Shown: positions 12,816 through 24,537 of the stretch, in pieces
How the letters are laid out: every line of letters starts with the position of its first letter
Position numbering within the stretch: position 1 is the first letter of the stretch
From: Cunninghamella blakesleeana
Taxonomy: Eukaryota; Mucoromycota; Mucoromycetes; Mucorales; Cunninghamellaceae
Assembly (NCBI GenBank): GCA_017871115.1
Contig: JAFCIZ010000006.1
Span: 620,001-684,000 of the forward strand
Direction of reading: 5' to 3'
DNA: 64,000 nucleotides
Translations under genes and position numbers: made by a program
Notes under the pieces: model-generated
The model's database searches: none
The model's input: the letters and a program-made list of their open reading frames with translations, nothing else
What the model was told of the DNA's origin: nothing

Positions 12816-15800
12816 TTAATTTAACAAGTTTTTAATAACTATTGCTATTTTTTCTTTGAACCCAAGGCTGGCGTTGATACCGCCAATTTTTGAATCATGC
12901 CATTGTGCAAATAATGCTAGCTGTTTTATATTTTGTTGTCGGACGGAAACTTCATTATTTGCTATATCGCGTCCATCAATACTCTGTAATACATAGGCTG
13001 GTATATTATTATTAATTAAAGTCTTGTTTAATTGTATATGTCTATATATTTTTAAAAAATAAAAATAAAAATAAAAATAGATGAAAACAAAATAATGTGT
13101 CAGTAATCAGAGCAAAAAAGATTGGTTATTATATATATTTATAAATAATAATAAAAATTACATTGTTTTCCAACGACAGTGTTCTAATGGTTGACCTTGA
13201 TCATCTTTAGTAATTCTAATAGAGCCATGAAGTGTTTCTTCTACTTCATCTACTTGCCAGATAAAAGCACTACGTTCATTCCCTTTTGCATTTTTATAAC
13301 TATCTGTACGTTGAATGATATTATTAGCTATATCACATACTAGGTGTAAACAAATTAAGGTTATCTCACGTAATAAATAAGATTTAAATTCTGATACACT
13401 TAATAATGTCACTGCGCTATCTAATACATTAGCTGATATAATTCCATGTTGATTCAATGTAAAACGTAATGATGATCTAACATATATAATAGTAATAATT
13501 AAATAATGGTATATAATGTAAGCGAAAAGTAGTAATATTTAATATATTTTATTCTTTTTTTCATTTTTCATAAATATATATATATATATATTTACCCTTT
13601 AAAAATATTTATACCAAGACTAATAGCCATTTCACCAAAACTAGGATATGATTCACAATAAAGATGAGAAGTGGATTGATTTAATTTATGTTGAGGTTTA
13701 TAATGCACAGCTAAACCAAGGCCATTTTCACCGCAAAGGGGATCTATGATATCATGTACTACATGACGTACACGATCAAACAATATCCAAAACTTTGTCA
13801 TAGATAATACAGGGGATAAAATAGGAACTTCTGTAGGCAATTCTTTTGATGCATTACTATTATTTAAATGAGATGAAGATGCTTGTCTTGAAAGTGCATT
13901 CGATAATGAAGCAGATAAATTGGTAGATGTAGATATATTTGCTGATGATGATGAAGAAGAGGAGGAGGAAGCTAAATTACTAACTGTTCTATGGCTGAGG
14001 ACTGGTGTATTCCCACTAGTGCTAGCACCACCACCTGTACCTACTGATCCATTATTTACATTAGTACCTGGTCCAACGGAACTGCCTGGGTTATTTAAAA
14101 GAGTTGTGTTGCCTGGTGTACCTGCTACGGATCCACTTAATGAATTAGAATCACTGGATGAATTAAGTAGGTGTTGTGTTTTCCGTTGACTGGTCATTAA
14201 TCTAGCTCGTGATTTCCACATATTAAATTTATGTCTTTGTGATAGTAATAAACGAAATGCTAATTCAATGGTCCTTCCTATAAGCTGTTGAGATGATTTT
14301 AATGCAAGTTGTTGATGCTGATTATTCTTATTATCTTGTTGAATTTTATCTATATTGTTGCTACATAATATTTTTCTTATAATTAAATCCACTTGACTAT
14401 CTACAGATACAATGATACAATCTTCTTCAAATTGGACGTTATTGAGTATACATTGTGCTTCTGATAAAATCTAAATAAAAATATATGTACGCGTATATAC
14501 AGGTTTTAATTAACTCTATATATGTAAATGTGTGTATTTGTATGTATATGTAATTATATATTAGTTACTATTTACCCCTGAGTATAATTCAGCGTCATAA
14601 ACTGTAGATTGTGCATCAATTAATTGTTGTTGAATTATATCCTGTTGTTTATTAAAGTATAGTGAAAATGATTCATTGTCTTTTTTTTTAATATCAATGA
14701 TAATGGTAATGATAATGTTGTTAAAATATAAATAAAAATAAAAGAAAAAAGTAGTTAATTTACTAATATTATGTACATAATTATTATTAAAAAATAAAAT
14801 ATGGGCTTACCATAATCATCACCTTCTTTTTGTTCATTACTCTGACTTTCTATTCCCAATATACCTTCCGATGAATTGTTGTATGACTGGTTTAAATGGT
14901 TTATATTTTTTTCTTTAATAGTAACTCGTACTTGCTTTGGTATATTATGAGGTAAAGAAAGTTGTACATGTTTATCATTAATTGCTTTATCATCAGATCT
15001 TAACATTTCACCATAAGATATTTCCCCAAAATCCGATCCCACTTTTTAAATATTAATATTATATCAGTTAATAAATATAAAAATATGTAGTTTTTTAAAA
15101 TAAATAATAATAATAATAATAATAAAAAAGAAAGGTGAATTTACCGTCTGTGAAACCATATTGTATTGAAAATCCAGAGTCATTTGTTGCTATATTTGTT
15201 GATGACTGCATTAACCAATGATTTCTACGTACTCGAATAGCTTCTTCCCAAAACTGTTGCTCCTTATCTACTAATTTTTTTAATGATGCTGCACTATTTC
15301 TAAGGTAATCTGCTGCTCCTTTTTGTTGCTATAAAAAGTATAAGAGTATATATAATAAGCACATTAAAAAAACTTTCACTCTATGTATATGTATATGCTA
15401 TCCACAGCCATCAATTTATATTTATATTTCATTTTATATTATTTTACTGTTCGTTTAAGGCCAAGGGTTAATTGTGTTTGATCCAATTGAGCTTTTTCGG
15501 TAAGTTTTGGTTTAGATACATAAGTAGCATGTAAAGTCCCAGGAGGCAAAACTAAATTACTATTACCACCAACACCTGTATTACTTTCTACCAATCCACT
15601 TGAGGTTTTTGATGTAATATTATTTAATACGTTACCAAGACCCGTCCCGGTTATGGCTGATTGATTACTAGTGCTAGGACGATTTTCTACAGCTAATATA
15701 TTAATAACATCCAAAGCTACATCAATTTCACATTTAGCAAAACTAGTGTATATAATAAATAATAGCAATATTAACAATGGTTATAATAAGATTATGTTTT

Positions 15801-16345
15801 GTTTGTTTATATATATATATCATTTACTATAATTTTGATATAACTGATTCACGTAGTTTCCCAACGTCAACATTCTGTGTATCTTCTTCTTCTTCTCCTT
15901 CTTCTTCTTCTTCTTCTTCAGTTGATCCCTTATTTTCTTTTAAATTAGTATCATCTTTCATTGACATGTCCTCTTCTAATTGTGTTGTATGGGCTGTTGC
16001 TTTGGATTCATTTGTTTGTGCTACTGATTTTATCAAATCTTCTTCTGTAATATCTTTCCAATCTCCTCTTTCAAACCATATGCGATCTACATTTCGCATA
16101 AGTTGATCAGGTAACGATACTTCACTATAAAATGAATAAAAGAAATATATTATATATATTTATATATATATATATGTTATAAATTAGTTATTATTATTAT
16201 TATTTTAAAATATATTGAAAATTTAGATGATATATATATATACATACGATTTATAAATTTCATGGCCTGTTTCAGTGATATCTATAGCCGTACTTTGAAT
16301 ATATGGTTCTAAAGATAATTTTATACGTTTAGGATTGGATTCCAT
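12816..16345 (-). CDS. MED17: Mediator complex subunit 17 (Srb4 homologue)
   Basis: Core head subunit of Mediator, linking RNA polymerase II to activators in the nucleus. Minus-strand exons: 16345-16248, 16124-15828, 15742-15448, 15328-15145, 15041-14811, 14679-14576, 14470-13596, 13476-13162, 13041-12816; 874 aa, all phases closing. Recognition rests on the N-terminal RIKLSLEPY, then FERGDWKDITEEDL, an acidic Glu tract, the helix EIDVALDVINIL, LVLPPGTLHA, and the conserved FWEEAIRVRRNHWLMQ plus IQYGFTDVGSDFGE block. The C-terminal half is helical with FGEMAISLGINIFKGSSLRF. An Asn/Ser/Gly-rich insert (about 100 residues, encoded near 13830-14180) makes it longer than the 687-aa yeast protein. 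The gene is divergent from the KRE6-like stub. Identity is by motif memory, not search. Confidence 0.78.
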
Positions 16346-17222
16346 TTAAAAAAAAGAGTGAAGAATAGAAAAAAAATAGAGGTGGAAGAAAAAAGAAAAA
16401 ATATTACGCGAAATTGAATTTTTTAATTTTTTTCTAGCTCCGTCATATACAACTTTTTTGATCACCAAGTTAAAGTAGAATTAACTACCAATGAAGGGGA
16501 TATATTAAAGGATACTTTGTCCAAAGCCCAAATATAGAAACTAAAAGAAAAACTTGTAATAAAAAACATATTTTCATTCCAAATAAAGAAAAATATAGGC
16601 TTGTCTTTTTTATTATTATTGTAATTTCGCTTTTTTTTTTTTAACATAAATTCTGTTGATATTCATATACATATTTTAGTTCCACCGATATACCTTTCAG
16701 CTAATATATTAATATATTATAATTATTATCTTTTTTTTTTTTTTTAATACGTACGAACTATTATTATTATTATTTTATTATTTTATTATTTTATTATTTT
16801 AGCATAATCTTATTAAATTAAACAAACATGACTACTCTTATAATTATTCCTATTATCTTATTTAACACTATCCAACCTAGACAAAATAAAAAAAAATTAC
16901 GTAGGATTTTTATTTATGCAATTGAATTTCAAATTGAAAACTATTAATATTATTTCATTCTTTATCAATAGGAAAAAGAAAAGTAAAAGAGTAAAATATA
17001 TATTAAGGAATGGATTTTTTTTTCCTTTTCGATTTTAATTTTCCTTTCTCGTTGCTTTAAGAAATGGGATTTTATAATCATATATAAAATATGAAAAAGA
17101 AATGAACATTTTTATAATCTTTTTTTTTTTTTCTCAACTAATTTATTTTATTTTAATTTATATTATATATACTTCTCTTACTTTCCTTATTATATATATA
17201 CGTAGAAAGAAAAAAAAAGAAA
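16346..17222. other. Divergent promoter region, MED17 / KRE6-like stub
   Basis: AT-rich. It includes a short tandem (TTATT/TTA) tract at about 16761-16800 and a purine-rich leader just before 17223. No gene is supported; an ATG-opened minus ORF at 16462-16647 has low-complexity composition and was discarded. Confidence 0.45.
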
Positions 17223-17672
17223 ATGATGGAAACTAAATCAATACAAGAAAAACATGAACAGCCTGATCATCAGCCTATTTTAATGGAATCCTCTTCCTCA
17301 GCGGAGACCATCCGATCCTATACCGATCAACTTCAATACCCAGCAAAAACCATGACCCGATCCTCAACAAGAACCTATAGTTTAATGGGGGAAGAAGAAA
17401 AAACCATTGCTGCTCAAGATTCTTTTTATTCTTATTTTTCAACCCCATCACGTATTAGTCGGTCTTCTACGCACCAACATTTATTTACACCAGAGTATCA
17501 TAATGAATATCCTTTACCAACTGAGAAGAATAAAAGGGATTTTAAAAAATTTATTCCTTCTAAACGTGGAGTATGCAACATCATGACCATGCTTGCTATT
17601 ATCTCTTTGGTTGTATTTTTATTTGCTGGGTATCCAATCATTACTTTTATTAGTCGTAAAATCAACCAATAA
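17223..17672 (+). CDS. KRE6/SKN1-like N-terminal domain with one membrane helix and no glucanase domain
   Basis: 149 aa, single exon. The first ~110 residues are polar, Ser/Thr-rich and likely cytosolic. Then come KRDFKKFIPSKRG, a basic patch, and one membrane span (MTMLAIISLVVFLFAGYPII), ending SRKINQ and a stop. The basic patch plus the FAGYPIITF helix is what I know from the cytosolic tail and anchor of KRE6/SKN1-type beta-glucan synthesis proteins, where a GH16-like lumenal domain follows. Here the stop comes right after the helix. The only downstream donor (GTAAAA at about 17658) leads to no coding exon in the next 2 kb. It may be a true single-span type II protein, a truncated gene, or an unrelated look-alike. 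Confidence 0.55.
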   Translation: MMETKSIQEKHEQPDHQPILMESSSSAETIRSYTDQLQYPAKTMTRSSTRTYSLMGEEEKTIAAQDSFYSYFSTPSRISRSSTHQHLFTPEYHNEYPLPTEKNKRDFKKFIPSKRGVCNIMTMLAIISLVVFLFAGYPIITFISRKINQ

Positions 17673-17970
17673 TAGCGATAATAATAGTAATAGTAATATT
17701 ATATTTATATATTTAATAATAATCATCATCATCGCACACTTCATCTTCATTATAATGTATTTAAAAATATATAAAAAAAACAATAGTAACCTTTTTATAT
17801 AATACCAATTTAATTTTAATATTAATGCTAATAAATTATTATAAGCTTTTCATTTATTATATTATTAAGGAGGAGGGGATAGGCTAGTAGTCTATTTTTT
17901 TTTTTAAGGCAGGATATTATAAAAGGAATGTTGTGAGTAGTTCCTAATATGGTTTTCAACGGTTGAGATT

Positions 17971-18002
<32 letters not shown>

Positions 18003-18791
18003 TTTTCGTTATTTTTATTTATTACCAAATAATAATAATAATAAAAAAATCCACTCACTCAATCTCAAATCTATTTAGTACATACAAAACAAGTAATACC
18101 TTCTTTTTTTTAAAAAAAATAACTGTTACGTACAATTAGGTAACACTTGGTGTAATCATATATCCTATAGTAAGGATTTGTTATATATACTCTCCACATT
18201 CTTATTTCAAAGCCAACATACAACAAAAAGCATCGGATAATGAAAAAAGATATTCTAACGAAACCTTTCAAAAAGTATTAAAGTGTGTGTGTGATCTTGT
18301 CAAAAATTAAAAAATGAAAAACAAGCCAACATCATCATCATATCATTTTTTTTTTTAAAGTTAACTATATCCTTATTATTATTTTATCATGATCATTTAT
18401 TATTATTAATATTTAATGTTTACAATTCTTAAAAAGTTCAATTTTAAACCCTTCTCACATTTAACATAAAAAATAAAACTCTTTCTTCTTGATCAATTTT
18501 TTTAGGATCTACTTTTTTTTTGTGTCCGGTGACTTTTTTATTTTTTGGTTTATAGATGGTAGGCTAGTCTTGAAATAGACATTCCATGAAAAGAATCTAT
18601 TACACCATCGTACAACCAAAAAAAACTTTAAGTCTTCGTGTTGTTAAAAACTATAAAATCACTATTAGAAGAAAAAGTAAGAGAAAAAAGAAAGAAAGCG
18701 AGAGAAAGTGAGTAATAAAAAAAAAAAAAGTTTATTACGAATTTACTATAGTCAAGAAAAATATGAAAAAAAAAACCATATAAACAATTCA

Positions 18792-18831
<40 letters not shown>

Positions 18832-19753
18832 TTCATCTTTTTCTAAAATATAAATATATATTCATTGTATTTGTTAAAAATATTAAGTAAAAATAATAAG
18901 TAATAATAAAAAAAAAACGCCCATCAAAAAAAGATTTATAACAATGAAAAATAAAGTAAAAAGGCAATTCGGGATTAAAAACTATATGTGTGTGTAATCT
19001 CTCCTTAGATGTTTGGTCTCGGAGATACACCGAATGAATATACCGAACGGTTACACTAAACGGAACGCTAAAGATATATAAACCTACTTTCTATTTATTT
19101 TGAAAACACAATAATATAATAACAATAAATAATAATAAAATGGAACAAGATAGCAAGAAATAATAATTAAAATAATAATAATAAAAAAAAAACCTCGCTA
19201 TTTTTTTATTTCATAGAAAAATGGGATGATTTCAATAAAAAAGTATCTTTTTTTTTTAAAGAAAAGTAGAAAGATTTTAAAGAGTTACTCTGTTTTCAGG
19301 GGTAAATAAAGAAAAAGTTATATGAAATATGGGTATCTTTCTTTATTTGTTAGGCAACACAAATTGAAGCACCAACTTACACACATACTCACTCACACAT
19401 TTAATACACATGAGACTTTCTGTCAGGCCAATAAATGCAATATCTTCGGAAGCTATGCTAAACGAGCCGATCTTTTCTTTTTTTTTTAAAAAAAAAAAAA
19501 GCCCATATTAATAACTATTTCTTTTTTTATCCCTCTTTCTTTCTCTTTCTCCTTCTTTTTTTCTTTCTCCTCTTTGGTTTCAAAAAAAAATATTTTTTGA
19601 AAAAAAAAAAAAAAAAAAAAAACTATTCTACTCTTTCTTTCTCTTTCTTTTTCATCACTCTTTTTTTTTTTTATTATTATTATTACATTTATATAATAAT
19701 CCTTTTATTCTTTTATATATACATATAATATAATACATATACCAACATATACA
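17673..19753. other. 2.1-kb intergenic region / long leader
   Basis: No gene supported. It has a (TTTA)n tract at about 17970-18004, a (TAT)n tract near 18799-18830, CT-rich blocks at 19520-19570 and 19625-19665, and an A-rich run at 19600-19621. A palindromic TTCAAAAAAAAATATTTTTTGAA-type motif sits near 19578-19601. The CT-rich block close to the ATG at 19754 is typical of fungal core promoters. Confidence 0.45.
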
Positions 19754-20800
19754 ATGAATGCGCTTGATTTTTTATCTAGTGATATCGAATTCCCATGTGA
19801 TTCCAATGAACCCAAATTATCTGCATCACCTTGTTCTAAATTACCTGAAAGTGTAGATTGGGCATTTCATGATTTTTATAGTACCATTTTAGAAAAAGAA
19901 TTTACACCTATCGAAAGTTTAACAGAAATGAAATATTTAGAACCTATTAAGCAAAACAAAGAAAAGGATTATTTACGTGATTGGAAACATTCTTCTATTT
20001 TTACCGTCCAAGATAAACAAGAAGATCAAGCTGTTGTGTTTGTGGTGGCCCAATCTAATAATAATCATCGCCAACAACAACAAAACAATAACACGGTGAC
20101 AGCCGCTTTAAAAGGTGCTTTGTATTCTGTAGAAATGGACATGCAACAAAATATGCATGATACCTTACGTTCCCCTCTTCCTTCAAAAGATAACAATTAT
20201 ATTTCCTGGAAAGACGATCTTTTTGCCGATACCTTTTACAATGCTGCTAATAATAATGTTCTTGGTGACAACAATAACAATATGATGTCTATAGACCAAG
20301 ATCTTTGGGATGATGATATCGAATTAGGCCCTCCATCTCCTGCTTATCACTCCATTCATGATAACCTTGTTTTGGATTCTTCCTTACCTTCTCGTATCAG
20401 TTCCATTATGATGCCTACTTCTAATACTACCACTATGATGAATCAACAACAACCTATGCCTATAACTATTGTTTCTGAACAACCCCCTATTCCATCTATT
20501 CAAGTGATTTCTACATCATTATCTAATCAATATAACAATAATAATGCTGCTGCTGCTGCTATTGATGCTACTGATGATCAAAATAATAATAATGATGCCA
20601 ATGTTTCTTCTCCATCTCCTACTTCATCCACTGTTGCTCAAGATCCTATCCAAATTAAAGCATCTCCATCAAAGAAATCTAAATCTTGGACTATTTGGAA
20701 TAAGGTGAAACAAGCAGCTCAACCATTAAAAAAATCTTTCAAATCATCTAATCATACTCTATCTACCAAAAATGCTTTTAAACGTTTATTTCAACACTAG
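19754..20800 (+). CDS. Hypothetical Asn-rich protein
   Basis: Not recognised. 348 aa, single exon, with coding-like codon use throughout. The N-terminal ~80 residues look ordered (WAFHDFYSTILEKEF, YLRDWKHSSIFTVQD). The middle is low complexity: Asn/Gln tracts, the acidic patch DQDLWDDDIELGPPSPAYH, Met/Thr runs and a short Ala run. The C-terminus is basic and aromatic (SWTIWNKVKQAAQPLKKSFK, then AFKRLFQH), which could be an amphipathic membrane-binding or nucleic-acid-binding helix. The pairing of an acidic/Asn-rich body with a basic tail suggests a regulatory protein, but no domain is identifiable. Long CT-rich upstream DNA suggests a strong promoter. It is convergent with MRE11. Confidence 0.7.
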   Translation: MNALDFLSSDIEFPCDSNEPKLSASPCSKLPESVDWAFHDFYSTILEKEFTPIESLTEMKYLEPIKQNKEKDYLRDWKHSSIFTVQDKQEDQAVVFVVAQSNNNHRQQQQNNNTVTAALKGALYSVEMDMQQNMHDTLRSPLPSKDNNYISWKDDLFADTFYNAANNNVLGDNNNNMMSIDQDLWDDDIELGPPSPAYHSIHDNLVLDSSLPSRISSIMMPTSNTTTMMNQQQPMPITIVSEQPPIPSIQVISTSLSNQYNNNNAAAAAIDATDDQNNNNDANVSSPSPTSSTVAQDPIQIKASPSKKSKSWTIWNKVKQAAQPLKKSFKSSNHTLSTKNAFKRLFQH

Positions 20801-21656
20801 ATTTTTAGATAAAATCTAGTTTTCTCCATCCCCATTCTTTTTTCTTTCTTTAATAATAATACCATGTACATAATATACCATTAACCTCTGTATTTATCCT
20901 ATATTTATTTATTCTTTTATTTTGCATTCTATACTAAAAAAAAAAATTCTATATTAAAAATATCTATATCCTAAAGTAATAATAAAAAATAATAGTATTT
21001 AATAATTAGCATCATCATATTATATCATTCCCTTTTTTTTTTTTCTTAATAAAATAATTATCTTACCTTTCAACTCCTTAAAATGTTTACTATCCTTAAA
21101 ATACTGTTTATGGAACTGTTGAAAACAATCTTTTTTTTTTTTTTACATATGTAATTTGTTTCATTTTTTTTTTTTTTTATTTGTTTACATTACTATTCAT
21201 CTATTCAAGTAATACAGAATAGCACTTTTTTTTTTCGTCTTACTAAAAAAATTTAAAGAGTCATGGGATGAAGTTAGATTAAAGTTTTTCTTTTTCCTTT
21301 TTCCTTTTTACTCTTTGATCATCCTTTTTTTTGATAACATGAGCTTTTTTTTATTATCGGCTGGCATCGGTGTCTTCCGTTTTTTTCTTTTTATATAATC
21401 ATTGATTTACATTTCCCAATTTTGTTTAACTAATGATACATGAATGCTTTTTATTGAATGACATAAAAATATAATAATAATCACATATGTATATGTATAT
21501 TTATATATTTTAAGGTTTTTTATAAATGTGTATAACTATTGAGTTTTAATTATATATTATTTTAGTGTTGCTGGAGTGGTTGTATGATTTTTATTTTCTT
21601 TTTTTTTTTTTTGGATAGAGATGATGATGATGATGATCTATATAAATTTAGGTCTT
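20801..21656. other. Convergent 3' intergenic region
   Basis: Holds the 3' regions of the hypothetical gene and of MRE11. Many poly-T runs of 9-15 nt (for example near 21130 and 21166). A short inverted pair, TTTTAGATAAAATCTA, lies just after the stop at about 20801. No coding signal. Confidence 0.5.
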
Positions 21657-24140
21657 TTAATTTTTTCTATGTTGAGAGAGCGATGATGGTAAAATACGTC
21701 GTGATTGAGTTGTAGAGATTGGTAAAGTAGATTGATCAAAGAGTGAAGCATCTTCATCTTCACTACTATTATCAATCATTATCATCTGTTGATTATTATT
21801 GTGATCGGTGCTTTTCCTTCCGCTTTGTGTTCTTTCCTTATTATTATGGTGTAACGCTGTCGCCCGTGCGTCATGTTCTTTTGAAGAAGAAGTTGCCCTT
21901 TTTTTTCCTTTATTTTGTGATGTTGTTACAACTGTAGTATCTTGTTTTGATCGTTTAGCTCTCGATGATGTTGGTGTTGAAGCAATAGGCAACCTCTTCC
22001 TTGTTGTTGTTGTAGAAAAAGTTGCTGTAGGTACTTCATCATCTTCAAAATCATTATCATTCTTATCATAATATAATCCATCACCACCTTCGTCGTCGTC
22101 ACTATCATTTTCATCTTCATCTTCACTATTTATATCTACTGTATAGGTTTTTGATTCTGATGCAGTGGCTTTTGTTTTTCGTCTTGGTATATTACGTGTT
22201 GCCGTTGCTATATTCTTTTTTTTATTTGTCATCTTTTTTGTATTCATATTCATTAGTATACTACCATCATCCTCTTCATCATGTTCATATTTATAATTAT
22301 TATTATTATTATTATTAATTAATATATCTGAGAATAATTCCACATCTTCTTCAGTGGTGTGTTCCCTTTCACGTTGTGCAGAATGACTAGCTGTTGAATT
22401 GGTATCACCCATCTGATTATTATTATTACTATTATTATCATCCACTTGTGATGTTTGAGTAAGCAGCCCAGCATGATCACGAGCAAAATGTAACGACCTT
22501 TCATTTTTAAGTGTAGAGACCCGTCGATTCACATATTCTTCTGTCAAAACATCAAAATCCATAGTTGGTGGGATGCATTGTTGAATACGACTAATGCTGC
22601 TATTGACAAACCGTTTAATGGCTGATTTATCATCTTTATCTACAAACATCTTCACTGAATTCATCAATTCATTTTCTGGTAAAATAGATAAATCCCTTTC
22701 TAATAAATCATTTACTAAATCTTCTACTTTGATTTGCTCCAACCGTTCACGTGCCGAGGTGTTTGTATCATCAATAATATCAACTGCTCTTGCTCTTGCT
22801 CTTCTTCCCGCCGATGTATTATTATTATTGGCTTGATCTTTGATACGTCTAAATTTAATCATGTCTTTTGGATTGGCTACTTGATTAATATATTGTTGCC
22901 CAAATTGAAGTGGATTAAATACATCATAAGCATCAGTATAATCAACACGGATACGAATTAATGGCAGTGGCATGGCGTCATCTTCTTCCTCTGCCTCTGC
23001 TTCTGCCTCTTCATTACTATGTTGACTCATCATTTGAGAAAATTCAGACTGTTGGCGTCTTCGTTCTAAAAGTTGATCCTTCCATATCTCTTTAGCTTTT
23101 TCAATTAAATCCATGACTACATTGTGTAAATATTGTTGACAAGCTTTGGTATCACTCGGTAAAAAATCAGTTTGTTGATGAAGAACCACCGTGGTACATT
23201 GAAATGGCCGCACAGTTGTCAATCTTAGTTTCTTTAATTCATAATCCCTTCCATTGATTTCCAATAGCCCAACGTATTTTGTTAATGCTTCCCCATCTGT
23301 TAAACTCGTAGCTACAGAAGAGCCTGGTTGAATAATAGAAGGCCCATCAGGAACACCATTCGATTCAGGATCAATACGACAATCATGCTCATGGCCCCAC
23401 AAAACTAAATCCAAAAAATCATCTAAAAACATTTCAGGAATATAACTTGTAGGACCATGCTTGACACGATTCTGATGAATGACAAATAAATTAAAGGCTT
23501 CATCCCGCCAATCAGATTCTATTGGCCTATCAAAATTTACTCGGCCATCCCGCCAGGTACGGTGTAATCTTTCATCACGAATGTTTCCAAGTCCGTACAA
23601 TGCTAATTTACTTGTTCCTTTTTCCATCAAGATCGGTTGAATATTAACTTGTTGAATATCTTGAACACGACCAAAGTAATTCATTAATCCAGAAGTAGAT
23701 AATAATTGTAATGAACACAAATTACCAGCTCCACTAGGATCGTCATGATTTCCATGTATACAAAATACAGGATAGCTAATGTTATAGTTAGGGTCTAAAT
23801 AATTGGCTGTGGCAAAGTCGTCTGGAAAATGAGCTGATTGATCACTGCTGATCCATATTTCACTTGGTTTATCCCCCATACAATATTTTCTTAATAATCG
23901 CATGGTATGATAGATGCAAGAACGTGAAGGTCGATTGTGATGAAATAGATCCCCTCCTAATAAGATAAAATCCACTTGTTGCTGCTTGGCCATCTTTAAG
24001 ATTTCTTCAAACGTGTTGAGTGAATCTTTTCCACGAATAGGATCATCTTCTAAATAACCTATATGGTTATCCGTTGCTATAAGTATTCTAAATGTATTGG
24101 ATGCATAGTCTATTTGTGAACTCTCACTTATATTAGTCAT
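21657..24140 (-). CDS. MRE11: MRE11 double-strand-break repair nuclease
   Basis: Mn-dependent 3'-5' exonuclease/endonuclease of the MRE11-RAD50-NBS1 complex, acting in DNA break resection and telomere upkeep. Intronless, 827 aa. The phosphoesterase motifs are complete: D24 and H26 in ATDNHIGY, D64 in LLGGDLFHHN, N131/H132/D133 in IHGNHDDPSG, then FVIHQNRVKHG and LVLWGHEHDCR. PSIIQPGSSVATSLT and the capping domain (YELKKLRLTTVRPF) follow. Beyond about residue 520 the protein is low complexity: Asn tracts, Asp/Glu blocks (EDEDENDSDDDEGGDG), and Lys/Arg-rich stretches, as in the DNA-binding C-termini of other MRE11s. Absence of introns contrasts with most neighbours. The start is the first ATG and places the first motif at the usual distance. 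Confidence 0.95.
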   Translation of the reverse strand: MTNISESSQIDYASNTFRILIATDNHIGYLEDDPIRGKDSLNTFEEILKMAKQQQVDFILLGGDLFHHNRPSRSCIYHTMRLLRKYCMGDKPSEIWISSDQSAHFPDDFATANYLDPNYNISYPVFCIHGNHDDPSGAGNLCSLQLLSTSGLMNYFGRVQDIQQVNIQPILMEKGTSKLALYGLGNIRDERLHRTWRDGRVNFDRPIESDWRDEAFNLFVIHQNRVKHGPTSYIPEMFLDDFLDLVLWGHEHDCRIDPESNGVPDGPSIIQPGSSVATSLTDGEALTKYVGLLEINGRDYELKKLRLTTVRPFQCTTVVLHQQTDFLPSDTKACQQYLHNVVMDLIEKAKEIWKDQLLERRRQQSEFSQMMSQHSNEEAEAEAEEEDDAMPLPLIRIRVDYTDAYDVFNPLQFGQQYINQVANPKDMIKFRRIKDQANNNNTSAGRRARARAVDIIDDTNTSARERLEQIKVEDLVNDLLERDLSILPENELMNSVKMFVDKDDKSAIKRFVNSSISRIQQCIPPTMDFDVLTEEYVNRRVSTLKNERSLHFARDHAGLLTQTSQVDDNNSNNNNQMGDTNSTASHSAQREREHTTEEDVELFSDILINNNNNNNYKYEHDEEDDGSILMNMNTKKMTNKKKNIATATRNIPRRKTKATASESKTYTVDINSEDEDENDSDDDEGGDGLYYDKNDNDFEDDEVPTATFSTTTTRKRLPIASTPTSSRAKRSKQDTTVVTTSQNKGKKRATSSSKEHDARATALHHNNKERTQSGRKSTDHNNNQQMIMIDNSSEDEDASLFDQSTLPISTTQSRRILPSSLSQHRKN

Positions 24141-24506
24141 ATTTATAATTAAAAAAAAAATAATAGATTGATAAATAAAAAGTAAAAAAAAGAGAGAGAA
24201 AGAGAAAAGATTTTTTTAAAAAAGAAAGTTAAAAAAAATTCACTTTAATTTTTTTTTATTTTTTATTTTTTTATTTTTTTATTTTTTTATTTTATTTTTT
24301 TACTTTTATTTTATTTTTATTTTTTTTTTTTTTCGCTATTGTTTTTATTTTTATGTCTAAATTTATTGCTTCCAACGAAAAATAAAAATAAAGATAAAAT
24401 GAGTTTTTTAAATTTATTGGCAAAAACGATTAAAAAAGATTCAAACTAGTAACAATAGGTTTTGACAGCAAAAAAAACTCTTTCACCATAATATACCAAT
24501 ACTGTA

Positions 24507-24537
<31 letters not shown>

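Noticed and set aside
13920..14189. 89-codon plus-strand frame opposite MED17
   Set aside because: Antisense shadow of the Ser/Gly-rich MED17 insert.
18708..18890. Frame containing a long Tyr run
   Set aside because: Pure translation of a TAT trinucleotide tract.
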